Counted from the first letter of the stretch, positions 27,074 through 36,307 are shown. The stretch: DNA of 64,000 nt from Deltaproteobacteria bacterium (GCA_016214985.1 JACRMM010000002.1:44488-108487), one strand, 5' to 3'. Notes: generated by a model not told the origin, from the letters alone. Numbers and translations: made by a program.

Positions 27074-27946
27074 TCAGCCCCCGGCAATCGCTCTCGCCCG
27101 CTCACCGTCGGATCGCGTCGCCCGCCAGTACTCGAGGGAGTTGCACACCTCCCTCGCCACGTCGGCCAGATGCGTGCATCCACGGGGCCCTTGGACCCTC
27201 TTCTCCCAATTCCGCGGACCCTCGCTCACCCTCGCACCCAAGAGCTGCTCGTGGGTAGGCTCGGCATCGAAGCAGGGCTTGTGGGGGGCCCGGAGGATCC
27301 GTCCCTCCACTTCCGTGACCTGGTCCCCGTGGATCAAGGCCTCGATCCGCATCTCGTGGTAGGAGTCGGAGAGGCCCGCCGTAATCCGTTCCGCCTCCCC
27401 ATCCCACTGCATATGGCAGTACCGCTGCCGGGTGAAGAGGCAGTCCCAGCGCACCATCTCGTCCAGTTGCTTGGGCCGGAGCACACTTTCAAGGACTGAA
27501 TTCGGCCGCGCGAAGTTGATGCAGGAGTCTTTCAGGAGCGCCTCGATGAGCGGGAGGTAGTCCAGCGGATTCATCCCCACTCGCTCCCAGACGAACACCC
27601 TCGCCTGACGGAGCGCCTTCGTGTTCTCAAGAAGGAGCCCTTCGAGCAGCCCCGTCGCGTCTCCCTCGGTCGCCGCCCGGATCCTCTTGCCGATCCCTGC
27701 ATAGGGGACGGCCCCTGCCAACCCCTTCAGCTCGCGCGTAAACGCTGCTTCACGCCCTCCGGGAGCCCGGACCACCGTCGCCACGGCCTTTAGCACCGTG
27801 TAGTCGGTCGGTCGAGCGACGAGTTTCGTCTCGATCTCGTACCACGGGTCCAGGTAATGAGCCACGGACTCCAGCTCCCGCTTGGAGGTCTCGATGACCC
27901 TCGCATGCCAGAATCGATTCAAGGATGCACACCCTTCCTTCAGCAC
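27074..27946 (-). CDS. DUF2889-like protein
   Basis: A protein of about 290 aa. The C-terminal half resembles DUF2889: RYCHMQWDGEAERITAGLSD, then a helix/strand pair YHEMRIEALIHGDQVTEVEG and a final NWEKRVQGPRGCTHLADV, where GCTHL is the family hallmark. The N-terminal 130 residues are helical and unfamiliar. The GTG at 27946 has AAGGGAGA upstream; a GTG at 27976 is the alternative. DUF2889 proteins have no agreed biochemical role. It follows the radical-SAM gene on the same strand. Confidence 0.6.
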   Translation of the reverse strand: MLKEGCASLNRFWHARVIETSKRELESVAHYLDPWYEIETKLVARPTDYTVLKAVATVVRAPGGREAAFTRELKGLAGAVPYAGIGKRIRAATEGDATGLLEGLLLENTKALRQARVFVWERVGMNPLDYLPLIEALLKDSCINFARPNSVLESVLRPKQLDEMVRWDCLFTRQRYCHMQWDGEAERITAGLSDSYHEMRIEALIHGDQVTEVEGRILRAPHKPCFDAEPTHEQLLGARVSEGPRNWEKRVQGPRGCTHLADVAREVCNSLEYWRATRSDGERARAIAGG

Positions 27947-28040
27947 CTGTCTCTCCCTTGACCGGGGGCCGCTCACCTAGCCCACGTTGCGTCGGGGCCG
28001 TGGTCGCGCCGGGCCGACCGCACGGCACAATCCTACCCGT

Positions 28041-29234
28041 TTAGAACAGCTCGTCTGACAGCGGCGCGCACTCCTCCGGAGGCACCGGCGGGGGGATGTC
28101 GTCCCCCTCCTGGCACCACGCCCGGACACCGGTGCTCTCGAGGGCCTCGAATGCCTCGGCGATGTCTTCCTCTGCCACGGGCTCCACGAAGCGTCTCCTG
28201 AACGCAGGCTGGTAGACCATGAGGTTCACGTCCAGGTTCGGGCCCAGGGCCGCCAATCGGATCCCCATTCGCCGTACCTCGTCCTTTTCGATGAGGAGGG
28301 GATGATAGGGGATCGCCGCCGCGACGTTCAGCTTGCCACTGTATCGACCCACCGCGTACTCGACGGCTCGCCACGACGTCTCCAGGAAACGCCCCGCCAA
28401 CAAGGGATCGCCAACGCCCGTGATCCGTTGAAACGTTCCGAGGTCGAGCCCCTTCAGGTCCACGGAAAGGTCCCCGATGCCCGCCTCGCAGAGCTCGTCG
28501 AGATAGTCGGGCGTGAGCACCGAGCCGTTGGTGTCCAACTGGATCTGGACCTGCGGAGACGCCGCCCTCAGGTTCCCGATGTACTCGACAAGCCATCGCC
28601 GGTTCAGCGTGGGCTCGCCCCCTGAGATGCCGGTGCGGCGGTTGCCGGCGCGCTCGGTCAAGCGCGCCGTGGTTGCGGCCGCTTCCGCCGGCGTCAGGGA
28701 TCTCTCTGCCGAGGAGAACGTCAGGTTCCAGTTGTGGCAGAAGTCGCACCCGTAGTTGCACCCGTGGGTGAAGACGGACATGTCGGCGTGAAAGTGTCCC
28801 GGGAAGAACGACAGCACGCGCCGGGGCTCCTGCTTCGCCAGTGCCTCCCCTTCGGTCACCACCTCAAGCCCCTCGGTGGCCTCGGTGCAGCACCCCCTCA
28901 GCAATTTCCCGTCGGCGAGGATCCCGCAGGCCCAACATCCACCCGTGCTGCACTCGAAGGCAACGTCGCGGCTCTTCCCCGTCAGGCGCAGGACCTCGGC
29001 GACACTGGCCTGGGCCGGAACCGTATACGTGCGACCGTCGACCCTCAGGGTCACATCGGCCTTCGCTGTTTCCCTCGAGATCAACTGCCTAGCGTCCGTG
29101 GGGCAGCCCCTGACGCAGTTCCCACACCCAAAGCACTGCTCGTCGCGGCCGGGACAGTCCACGAGATAGCTGCAGAAGCCGCAGTCGATGCACCCCTTGG
29201 AGCGAATCGCCTTCCAGGCCATTTGCGGCCTCAC
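28041..29234 (-). CDS. Radical-SAM protein with N-terminal dicluster ferredoxin and [2Fe-2S] domains
   Basis: A 397-aa multidomain redox protein. Residues 14-45 hold eight to nine cysteines (CIDCGFCSYLVDC and CFGCGNCVRGC), apt for two [4Fe-4S] clusters. Residues 60-120 form a plant-type [2Fe-2S] domain with CSTGGCWAC and a fourth cysteine in LLRGC. Residues 150-360 form the radical-SAM core with C-x3-C-x2-C as CNYGCDFC, the GISGGEPTLN motif and a PflA/AmrS-like frame. Some activases of glycyl-radical enzymes also carry extra clusters, but the [2Fe-2S] insert is uncommon. Its start overlaps the stop of a 125-aa protein by 4 bp, suggesting a functional pair. No glycyl-radical enzyme is visible nearby. 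Confidence 0.85.
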   Translation of the reverse strand: MRPQMAWKAIRSKGCIDCGFCSYLVDCPGRDEQCFGCGNCVRGCPTDARQLISRETAKADVTLRVDGRTYTVPAQASVAEVLRLTGKSRDVAFECSTGGCWACGILADGKLLRGCCTEATEGLEVVTEGEALAKQEPRRVLSFFPGHFHADMSVFTHGCNYGCDFCHNWNLTFSSAERSLTPAEAAATTARLTERAGNRRTGISGGEPTLNRRWLVEYIGNLRAASPQVQIQLDTNGSVLTPDYLDELCEAGIGDLSVDLKGLDLGTFQRITGVGDPLLAGRFLETSWRAVEYAVGRYSGKLNVAAAIPYHPLLIEKDEVRRMGIRLAALGPNLDVNLMVYQPAFRRRFVEPVAEEDIAEAFEALESTGVRAWCQEGDDIPPPVPPEECAPLSDELF

Positions 29235-29608
29235 TTCCAGTCGATCGCCGTGCCGTTCACTTCAGTCGCGAACTTCCACGGATGCCCACTCCAGTATGCA
29301 TGGTCGACCTCCCAAGGGTTCTCGGGGCTCCCCCGAGATGCCCGCAGCTTCTCCAGGGCCTCCGCCGCCTCCGCTTTCGAGGGGATGTTGAGGAGCAACT
29401 CATCGATCCTGGCCATCCTGTAGAAGAGGCCCTCCTCCATATCGTGCAGCGTATTGACCACGTCCCCGCACCCCACGCCCCCCGAGCCTTCGGGAACGCC
29501 GACGCAGTCCTCCAGAGAGATGTAAATCTCTCTCGGGAACTCCAGGGACGCCCAGTACTGCGCCACCACGCTGACAATCGTTACTTTGTTCAACTGCACG
29601 GTTTCCAT
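29231..29608 (-). CDS. Uncharacterised 125-aa protein translationally coupled to the radical-SAM gene
   Basis: I do not recognise this protein. It has two cysteines in CVGVPEGSGGVGCG near residue 35, a short helical middle (GLFYRMARIDELLLNIPSKA) and an aromatic C-terminus (PWEVDHAYWSGHPWKFA). There is no signal peptide or membrane span. The 4-bp stop/start overlap with the downstream radical-SAM gene means the two are made together. It could be a substrate, a small subunit or a chaperone for it; nothing in the sequence decides. Confidence 0.7.
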   Translation of the reverse strand: METVQLNKVTIVSVVAQYWASLEFPREIYISLEDCVGVPEGSGGVGCGDVVNTLHDMEEGLFYRMARIDELLLNIPSKAEAAEALEKLRASRGSPENPWEVDHAYWSGHPWKFATEVNGTAIDWK

Positions 29609-29653
29609 GGGAGCTCCATTTCTCGAGATGCTACGCTGACCCGGACGAGAATC

Positions 29654-30208
29654 CTACTTGACGATGGGCAGAATCCTACGGAAGGGCTCCGTGTTGGAAC
29701 GGCACGCCCACTGAAAGATCACGATTTCCGTGCACGTGATGATGGCACCCGCCTGCCGGAAAAGGTTGATCGCCGTCGCGCGATCCTGCGGCCGGCGCGA
29801 GGACACCGCGTCCTCGACCAGGTGGACCTGAAAACCCGCCTTAAGGAGATCGAGCCCGGTCTGGAGGACACAGACATGGGCCTCCATGCCGACAAGGATG
29901 ATCCTGCTCCGGCCGAAGGACCCGATCGTGGTCAGGAAATCCGGCTCGAGACAGGCGCTGAAATGTTCCTTCTGCAGCACCGTGGCCCCGGGCACTTCAC
30001 CGAGCACCTCGGGGATCGTCGGCCCCAAGCCCTTCTTGTAGTGCTCCGTCACGGCCACGGGCACATTCACGACGGCCGCCGCACGAGCCAACTGCGCGAC
30101 CCTGCTGACAACAGCCTCCGAGTCCCGGATCACCTTTAGCATCGCCTGTTGTACGTCGACGATCAAGAGCAGACTATCGGAGGCGAGTGCCGTGAAGTCG
30201 TGGCGCAT
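29654..30208 (-). CDS. Isochorismatase-like cysteine hydrolase
   Basis: A 184-aa protein of the isochorismatase-like fold. The N-terminal aspartate is in LLLIVDVQQAML near residue 13, the lysine in LQKEHFSACLE and the catalytic cysteine in VGMEAHVCVLQTGLDLL near residue 112. Those three residues are the family triad. Family members hydrolyse amides or isochorismate, and this short form is often called YcaC-like. The ATG at 30208 fits the homology better than one 14 codons upstream. It lies 45 bp upstream of the 125-aa protein and is probably in the same transcript. Confidence 0.82.
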   Translation of the reverse strand: MRHDFTALASDSLLLIVDVQQAMLKVIRDSEAVVSRVAQLARAAAVVNVPVAVTEHYKKGLGPTIPEVLGEVPGATVLQKEHFSACLEPDFLTTIGSFGRSRIILVGMEAHVCVLQTGLDLLKAGFQVHLVEDAVSSRRPQDRATAINLFRQAGAIITCTEIVIFQWACRSNTEPFRRILPIVK

Positions 30209-30291
30209 GATTCCACCAGTCAGCGGAGGGAAAGCTTCATTGGGGACCAACCGGGCTTCTTATCGGCGCGTGCACGTCTCCTACCGAGAAA

Positions 30292-30330
30292 GAAAGAGCT
30301 CCCTCCCATGTTGTAGAGAGGGAACTCCGG
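30292..30330 (-). terminator. Probable rho-independent terminator after the outer-membrane protein gene
   Basis: On the minus strand an AGTTCCCTC / GAGGGAGCT stem around a ~12-nt loop is followed by CTTTCTTTCTC. It lies about 40 bp beyond the stop of the outer-membrane protein gene and separates it from the isochorismatase-like gene. Confidence 0.55.
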
Positions 30331-30366
30331 GCAACATTTTCTAACTACGTTGTTTGCAGTATACCC

Positions 30367-31269
30367 CTAGAAGATCCAGAGATACCTGAGATTAAAGCCT
30401 TGGCTCTTGGCGGTGTTCTTGCCCTTGACGTCCTGCTCGAACTTGAGACCGAGTTGCATGTTGGGGCGGAACCAGTTGTCGACGCCCAGGGCCACGCAAT
30501 GGTTGTAGCCGGCGTCGTCATTGTCTTCGCCACCAGTCTGGCTCTTCTGGTAGTTGACGTAGTCATACTGCACGAAGACGTCCCAACCGCTGCCGAGATT
30601 CACGGAAGGGATCAGGTTCAGCTCGAAGTAGTTCTTGCCCTTGTTCTCAGAGCCATTGAGCTGCTTCGTCTCGATCTGGTAGGAGAGGCTTCCGTCGACC
30701 GAGAACATACTGCCAAAGTGCTGCTGGATCGCGAGGATAGGCTGGAACGCGTAGGCGTCCGTCGCGAGCAGCGGGACACCCAATCCGCGATCGGTATCGT
30801 TCCCGAAGGGGAAGCGAACGACCAGCGCGGCCTGCACGTGGGTCGTCTTGTCGGCATTATTCCAGCCCTGCGCGAGATACAACATCGGATCCATCATGCC
30901 CGATTGGAATCCTGCATCGACGCCGGTATCGCCATCCCATGAGGCATTGGCAAAAGGAAGAATTGCCTCCAATATAAACTGGTACTGCTTCTGATCGCCG
31001 AAGTGCCACGGGCGGATGAGGCGGGTGAAGTTAGCCGTGACCTTTACCTTGCCAATGCCAGTGTCTTGCTTGTCACCGCCATCGTCCCAGGCCTTATCGT
31101 ACTGATTGTAATAGAGGTGCTGGAGCATGATTGTCGTATCGGGGAACTGGTTCGACCAAAAGCCCGATCGCACCGCCAGCTCCATAAGCCCCGGAGAGGC
31201 CCAGGCGCCGCCGACGGAGGCGAGAAGCCCCGCAGCCGCGATCGCACCCATCAAAGCCTTTCTCTTCAT
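30367..31269 (-). CDS. Outer-membrane beta-barrel protein, phenol-degradation MetA-like
   Basis: A 300-aa exported protein. The signal peptide is residues 1-24, ending GGAWA/S. The remainder is alternating polar/aromatic beta-strand and ends in YLWIF, with the C-terminal aromatic expected for outer-membrane barrels. Overall pattern resembles the MetA-pathway outer-membrane family (PF13557-type), thought to help uptake of hydrophobic or aromatic compounds. GGAGG lies just upstream of ATG 31269. A strong terminator separates it from the ThDP enzyme gene, so it has its own promoter. Its presence here hints at a hydrophobic growth substrate. Confidence 0.75.
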   Translation of the reverse strand: MKRKALMGAIAAAGLLASVGGAWASPGLMELAVRSGFWSNQFPDTTIMLQHLYYNQYDKAWDDGGDKQDTGIGKVKVTANFTRLIRPWHFGDQKQYQFILEAILPFANASWDGDTGVDAGFQSGMMDPMLYLAQGWNNADKTTHVQAALVVRFPFGNDTDRGLGVPLLATDAYAFQPILAIQQHFGSMFSVDGSLSYQIETKQLNGSENKGKNYFELNLIPSVNLGSGWDVFVQYDYVNYQKSQTGGEDNDDAGYNHCVALGVDNWFRPNMQLGLKFEQDVKGKNTAKSQGFNLRYLWIF

Positions 31270-31337
31270 CTCTCCTCCCAATTTTCCGGTGAACCGTTCC
31301 GGGTGAATTTTTGGCCTAGCCTTTGGATGAACTCCTC

Positions 31338-31371
31338 AAAAAAAACCCCGGCGCCCGCGGAGGGCGCCGGG
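31338..31371 (-). terminator. Rho-independent terminator after the ThDP enzyme gene
   Basis: On the minus strand CCCGGCGCCC pairs with GGGCGCCGGG across a 4-nt loop and runs straight into TTTTTTTT. This is a textbook terminator 13 bp after the ThDP-enzyme stop. It closes the operon driven by the sigma-54 promoter at 36191. Confidence 0.9.
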
Positions 31372-31384
31372 ATCCGCCCAGAGA

Positions 31385-33439
31385 CTACTTGAAGAGGTCC
31401 TCCTTCGGCGCGTAGCCAAACTCCGCGTCGGTCAGGGGTTCCCAGGCATCCGCTCTCGGCATGGCGGGCTCGTCCGCCAAGCCCTTGAACCACTGCGTGA
31501 GACACCCCTTCCGGGTCGCCTTGCCGCGGGCCGGCAGCTCGGCGTAAGGAATGTGGCAGTACATGAGCGCGTAGGCCGGGCTCATGATAGCGCTGTTGCA
31601 CAGGTGCTGGTCCATGATGCAGTCCATCACCACCGCCCCGCCCTTCTCGGCCATGGCGTACGCCCGCTTGAGATCCTCGCGGAAGCTGGCGGTGCTGTTG
31701 CACAGCATGCCCTGCAGGCCGATCGCCTCGGCCATCTTGACGAAGTTGGTGCCCTCACGGGCCCGCTCCTGGCCTTCCATCTTCGCACCGTGGAACGTGG
31801 CGCCGTACTGGTCCTGGGGCCCGAGGACGTCCCAGTTCGGCCCGTACCAGACGTACTTCATGCCCGGCATCCAACCGCCGTTGTTCGTCACCAGGTAGAC
31901 GATCGGCAGCTTGTACTGGCCGGCGACCGAGGCGTCCAACCCGCTGTTCATAAACCCGGAATCGCCCATGAGGGCGAGGTTCGGGATCCGGCTGCCGTTC
32001 TCCATGTCGGCGATGGCGGCGCCGATGGCCTGCGCCGTGCCGTGGCCCACGCCCGCCTGGTCGTTGGCCGTGAGGCAGGACCCGGAGCGCGTGAACTGCA
32101 GGTAGGGCATGACGAAGTCGGACATCGTGTACCCGTCGATCATCACCCGGGGCGCGCTGCCGTAGAGCTCCTCGTTCACCTCGCGGATGATCTGCGACAT
32201 ATAGCCGTAGTGCAGGAACTTGTTGCTCTTGTACCGCGGGTGGTCGGGGCCGTACTTGTAGGCCTTGTCCTTGCGGGACGTGGTCGCCTCGCCGTGGCTC
32301 TTCTGAAGCCGCGCCAACCACTCCGCCCGCTCAGGCCCGACCTGCATGTTGTTGGCCTTGATGTAGTCGATGATCTGGCGCACCGAAAGCTTCACGTCGC
32401 CGACCAAGACCGCGGGGGACTTCAGATACGTCCAGACCTGGTCCTGGGAGTTCGTGAGCTGGACGGTGTCGGGCCAGGTGCCGCCGAAGCCGTCGAAGAA
32501 GCCGACCTTCACGCCGGCGCTGATGATGAGGTCGATCTCCTGCCGGAAGCGCGGGAAGCCCCGGTGGAAGTTGGGGTGCTTCTCGGTCACCGTGGCGCGG
32601 CCGAGGCGGCGGGTCGTGAAGGGAATCTTGGCGAGAGTGTAGAGCTCCTCGAGCTCCGCGCCGGCGTCGTCCCAGTGCGCCATGTCGCCGATGAGCGAGA
32701 AGGGCTTCTTGGCGCTCATGATGGCCTTCGCGGCCTTGGCCACCTCGTGGGGATCCGCCTGGCTTCGGAGCGGCGCGGCCGTATCCTCGAAGCGCCACTC
32801 GGGCTTGTAGTCCATGTTCTGGGGGAAGAACCCGCCCCAGTAGTTGGTCCGCATCTCGTTGTCTTTGGAGAACAGCAGGTCGCAGCCCAGATCGAAGGAG
32901 ACCGGCCCCTTGGGCGCAGAGCTCGCGATCTTGAAGCCGCGGGTGATGAACTGCTTTACCTGCCAGGGGTAGAAGACGCGCGTAGACCACTTGCACACGT
33001 GCTCGAAGAACCGGTACGAGTAGCTCTCCTGGATCGTGTTGTAGAGCCCGTCGTGCTCGACTTCGTGGCCGCCGGCGAGGAAGATGATCGGGCTGTTCGA
33101 GAGCCCCGCCTGCTGCATGGCCGAGAAGGCGTTGCCCGTGCCGGGACCGACCGTTCCGTACGCGATCGACGTCTTCCGGCTCACCTGGGAGTACCCCTCG
33201 GCCGCGTACACGCCGTTCTGCTCGTGGCAGAAGGTCACGGTCTTGATCCCGATGCGGGAGATCGCGTCGATGAAGTGCCAGATGTGGCCACCCGGAACAC
33301 CGAAGGCAAACGTTATCCCCTGTTCCTTCAACACCTCCGCAACGTACTTCCCCACCGTCGGGTAAAGCTCGCGCTGGCCCAGCGGAACCGTCAATTGCTT
33401 CTGGGCTTCCTCATCGAACTCAATACCAATCTTCGACAT
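31385..33439 (-). CDS. ThDP-dependent enzyme of the acetolactate synthase / oxalyl-CoA decarboxylase / hydroxyacyl-CoA lyase superfamily
   Basis: A 684-aa three-domain ThDP enzyme, about 100 residues longer than typical members. The catalytic glutamate is in FCHEQNGVYAAEGY near residue 75. The ThDP/Mg2+ motif is GDSGFMNSGLDASVAG ending in VTNN near residues 500-530. The extra sequence is mainly C-terminal from residue ~600. It is downstream of two dehydratase/reductase subunits and in the same sigma-54 operon. From memory, ThDP enzymes of this superfamily are induced with B12-mutases in acetone-using sulfate reducers. Adding or removing a one-carbon or acyl unit at a ketone/2-hydroxyacyl-CoA is my inference. 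No close family name is assigned. Confidence 0.8.
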   Translation of the reverse strand: MSKIGIEFDEEAQKQLTVPLGQRELYPTVGKYVAEVLKEQGITFAFGVPGGHIWHFIDAISRIGIKTVTFCHEQNGVYAAEGYSQVSRKTSIAYGTVGPGTGNAFSAMQQAGLSNSPIIFLAGGHEVEHDGLYNTIQESYSYRFFEHVCKWSTRVFYPWQVKQFITRGFKIASSAPKGPVSFDLGCDLLFSKDNEMRTNYWGGFFPQNMDYKPEWRFEDTAAPLRSQADPHEVAKAAKAIMSAKKPFSLIGDMAHWDDAGAELEELYTLAKIPFTTRRLGRATVTEKHPNFHRGFPRFRQEIDLIISAGVKVGFFDGFGGTWPDTVQLTNSQDQVWTYLKSPAVLVGDVKLSVRQIIDYIKANNMQVGPERAEWLARLQKSHGEATTSRKDKAYKYGPDHPRYKSNKFLHYGYMSQIIREVNEELYGSAPRVMIDGYTMSDFVMPYLQFTRSGSCLTANDQAGVGHGTAQAIGAAIADMENGSRIPNLALMGDSGFMNSGLDASVAGQYKLPIVYLVTNNGGWMPGMKYVWYGPNWDVLGPQDQYGATFHGAKMEGQERAREGTNFVKMAEAIGLQGMLCNSTASFREDLKRAYAMAEKGGAVVMDCIMDQHLCNSAIMSPAYALMYCHIPYAELPARGKATRKGCLTQWFKGLADEPAMPRADAWEPLTDAEFGYAPKEDLFK

Positions 33440-33597
33440 GTCTTTTTCTCCTAGGCGCTGGGGTTGACGAGAGAGATTTTCGCTTTCGAAAAACTAGTTC
33501 CTATTGTTGTCACCTTCCTCCTTTCCTTGTGTTCAGACTGTGGCACCGAATGAAACCCAATCAGCACTGCTATACAGAGTCGGCGTCCGTGCCGTCG

Positions 33598-34914
33598 TCA
33601 GACCTCGCGAGAAGCGGCTTTTTTCGACGCAAGCAGTTCCATAAACGCTTCGATTCTGTTCTTCACCTGAGAATCTGCGTAGTCCCTTGGATCGACCATG
33701 TCTCCTTCCAATACAAGGGTGGGAATTCCGTATTCATTTTCCAATACGTGCTTCTGGAGCGGCAGGAAGCCGGACGATATCTTGCAACCATAGAGGACAA
33801 AACTAATGATCCCATCAATACTGAAGTCCTTGCAGAGTGCTGCGACGGAGTCGTGAATCGTCTCTCGAACCGAGGTCTTGAATACACAGCCATACAAAAA
33901 TTTTCTTGCGAGACTTTCGTACGGCTTGTCTGGATCCATTCTTCCGCGCGCAAGGTTGAAATAGCGAGAATATGTTTCCATTGCTACAACAGCGTTGAAA
34001 CGGTGCACGTAGTTGAAGATGCCGAGCGTGAACCAAGGGGGAATATTGTCGAACAGCAGCCGGAATTCTTCCTTCTCCACCGGTCCCTTCTTCTGCTCGA
34101 CGAGTCCTTTCACTTCGTCCCGAAGCTCTCGGTAGAAGTCGGTCGCTTCCTTGCGTCCAGACCACTGAACCAGCGGCATGATGCAGGACAGGATGTCCTC
34201 GGCGCCGGCCGGGCACGGCCGATTTCGCCGCATCTCCTGAACCTCGTTGAAGAGGTCGCCCGCCTCCGAGGAGTAACGCACCACCTCCATCAGCTTTTCT
34301 TCTTCAAATGGCTGCCCTGACACCTTCTCCAAGAAATGAAGAGCCTCTTTGATCTGTTGAACCGTGTACTGGAGGTAGGAGGCGTCAATCTGATCCATGC
34401 TCATGCGCGGGGGGATGTACGGGAGGTCGAAGATGAAGTTGGGTACCCGATAGCCGAAGAACCGTTCCCAGTCGCGCCACCACTTCAGGTGAAAGGTACA
34501 GGCGCCGCTGTCGCCAATCATGAAATCAGGCTCCGGAGGCATCCCGCCTCCCGGAAATTCCAGATCGAGGTTCTTCCCCCCGAGCAGATACCCGGTCGCG
34601 TTGCGAAAGTAACCACAGAGTTCCTTCGAGTACCCACCTTCGCTCTCCGCAATCTCCAGGAGTGGAGGCGTGATCTGTTTGGCAGCGCACCCGGCGTTGA
34701 AGTTTTCGGGCAGAACCGGGAGCACACTGTCATAAAAGACATTCAGGAGGTCGACGATGCCGGCACCCGTCGTGTAACCGATCTTCTTGGAATGGTCCGC
34801 CTTGACTCTTGCCGCTTCCTCATAATACGCAGTGACGAGCGGATAGACCTTCTTCGTCGCCGCTAAATACTTGATAGACTTATCCGTCTTGACATAATAT
34901 TCTGGAACGCTCAT
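33598..34914 (-). CDS. 2-hydroxyacyl-CoA dehydratase / benzoyl-CoA reductase family subunit (BcrB-like)
   Basis: A 438-aa subunit of the HgdA/HgdB-BcrB/BcrC superfamily, with the length of BcrB. Candidate cluster cysteines lie in FNAGCAAKQITPP near residue 75, GDSGACTFHLKWW near residue 138 and FVLYGCKISSGFLPLQ near residue 375, followed by the family ending TLVLEGDMVDPRDY. These enzymes receive one electron at low potential from an ATP-driven activator. They either dehydrate 2-hydroxyacyl-CoA or reduce an aromatic ring. Which of the two applies is not clear from sequence. It is 31 bp downstream of its partner. Base composition is visibly lower in G+C than the neighbouring core genes. Confidence 0.88.
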   Translation of the reverse strand: MSVPEYYVKTDKSIKYLAATKKVYPLVTAYYEEAARVKADHSKKIGYTTGAGIVDLLNVFYDSVLPVLPENFNAGCAAKQITPPLLEIAESEGGYSKELCGYFRNATGYLLGGKNLDLEFPGGGMPPEPDFMIGDSGACTFHLKWWRDWERFFGYRVPNFIFDLPYIPPRMSMDQIDASYLQYTVQQIKEALHFLEKVSGQPFEEEKLMEVVRYSSEAGDLFNEVQEMRRNRPCPAGAEDILSCIMPLVQWSGRKEATDFYRELRDEVKGLVEQKKGPVEKEEFRLLFDNIPPWFTLGIFNYVHRFNAVVAMETYSRYFNLARGRMDPDKPYESLARKFLYGCVFKTSVRETIHDSVAALCKDFSIDGIISFVLYGCKISSGFLPLQKHVLENEYGIPTLVLEGDMVDPRDYADSQVKNRIEAFMELLASKKAASREV

Positions 34915-34945
34915 GGCTTTTATTTGCCTTTCGCCGTTATCGTTG

Positions 34946-36085
34946 TCAGGCTTGCTGCATCATCTCTGTCAACGCCTCAAGCCTGTTGCGTATCTGAGAT
35001 GCCCCAGAGGATCGTTCTACCTCAATAGAAAGTACAGGAATGCCGAGCGTCCGGAGTCGATCAATCATAAAAGGTCGATCCATTTGCATCGAGTCGCACC
35101 ACTTCTCCACCACTACCACAACCCCTCCGGCGTGGTAGCGCTTGTGCAACATCAGGAGATGGTCGAGTCTTCTCTCCGCAACCCGCTCTGAGCACATGAA
35201 GGAGCATGGGACACCAAACAGGGTGTGGCGCGCCAGCGCCTCCAGAGGCGGCAGCGACTCGTCGACGTCGTGCCAAAAGGCCTGGCTCGCCGTCTGGAGT
35301 CCGTCTCCAACCACCATGCCGCCAAACTCCTCGATCGCCTCGTAGAGATCACTGTCGTGGAGCCGGGTCCCCAGCAAGAGGAGCCTCGGCCCGGAGAACG
35401 GCTTCGTTGGGCGGCCACGGGCCCCGGAAATCAGCTCACGGAGTAGGGCGTTGGCTTCCACTTTCGGAACGGACTGCGTGTACTCGATGACGTTTGCCAT
35501 CTCCGCGCCGGTAATGGCCACTCCTTCACCCAATCCCCTCAGGTCGTAGAGTTCCCGCAGGAGGCCCCGCTGCTCATTCGCCACCCGGACGGCTCCCCGC
35601 AGGCTCGCGTCATCGACCGCACCTCCGAAGGAGGCACCCAAAGACTTCCGAAAGGCCTCGAGCTCCGCCACATAGAACTCCAGGGCGCTCTCTCCCGCGT
35701 TGTGGGGGAGGCTGAGGAAGAACTCGTACCTCGGCCGGGTCACCTCCAGGAGGGTTTGGGCAAGGTTTCCACCACCCTCGCACGCGTACTCGCCCACCAG
35801 ACCGTCGAGCGCAGCGTAGTTGCCCCGGAGACCCAACTCGAGCACGCTTCGCCCGAAGTGACACATGAAATTTGTCTGGAACTGGTTCGCGTCCGAGATA
35901 TCGATGGGAGCGCCGAGCAGTCTCACGGGGAATACGCCTGCGGCCTCAATGATCTCGAGCGGTGTCATGTAGCCGAAGACGCCGACCACAGGCTTTCCCT
36001 GGTTCTTCGAACGCGCGACCGCAGGGTTGGTTTCGACGGACCGAGTGTAGCTGGAGCGCAGACGGTCCATTACGTCATCAAACAT
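34946..36085 (-). CDS. 2-hydroxyacyl-CoA dehydratase / benzoyl-CoA reductase family subunit (BcrC-like)
   Basis: A 379-aa partner subunit. Cysteine motifs in place: FMCHFGRSVLE near residue 75, GEYACEGGGN near residue 101, CSFMCSERV near residue 300 and VVVVEKWCDSMQMDRP near residue 330. It ends in the typical IPVLSIEVERSSG. The cysteines would coordinate one [4Fe-4S] cluster. ATG 36085 follows TGAGGAT; the open frame continues upstream but without homology. A sigma-54 promoter is 105 bp upstream and the operator about 220 bp upstream. The two activators at 36695-38547 belong to the operon just upstream and presumably energise this pair. Confidence 0.87.
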   Translation of the reverse strand: MFDDVMDRLRSSYTRSVETNPAVARSKNQGKPVVGVFGYMTPLEIIEAAGVFPVRLLGAPIDISDANQFQTNFMCHFGRSVLELGLRGNYAALDGLVGEYACEGGGNLAQTLLEVTRPRYEFFLSLPHNAGESALEFYVAELEAFRKSLGASFGGAVDDASLRGAVRVANEQRGLLRELYDLRGLGEGVAITGAEMANVIEYTQSVPKVEANALLRELISGARGRPTKPFSGPRLLLLGTRLHDSDLYEAIEEFGGMVVGDGLQTASQAFWHDVDESLPPLEALARHTLFGVPCSFMCSERVAERRLDHLLMLHKRYHAGGVVVVVEKWCDSMQMDRPFMIDRLRTLGIPVLSIEVERSSGASQIRNRLEALTEMMQQA

Positions 36086-36190
36086 CACAATCCTCAGTTC
36101 ATCTGTTGTGAAACCACATCGGCTTCGCCGCCTAAGGGACGCGACGCAAATCCGAACGCGCGCCCACGGCGCCCAAGCGAGACGTGGTTT

Positions 36191-36206
36191 TGCAAACGCC
36201 ATACCA
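36191..36206 (-). promoter_or_regulatory. Sigma-54 promoter for the dehydratase/ThDP operon
   Basis: On the minus strand this reads TGGTATGGCGTTTGCA, with GG/GC at 12-nt spacing and the TTTGCA -12 box. It is 105 bp upstream of the BcrC-like start and 101 bp from operator copy 2. Confidence 0.75.
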
Positions 36207-36307
36207 GTTGGGCTCATCCGAAGGATCCGGACGCAGCAGTCAGAGAAAGGCCTCGCCGGGGGGCGTTTCTTGCCACCAGCAGCGGCCCCTGCCGATTCGT
36301 CTGTTCC

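Noticed and set aside
30271..30286. Possible sigma-54 promoter for the isochorismatase-like gene
   Set aside because: On the minus strand it reads CGGTAGGAGACGTGCA: the -12 box lacks TT and no operator lies upstream.
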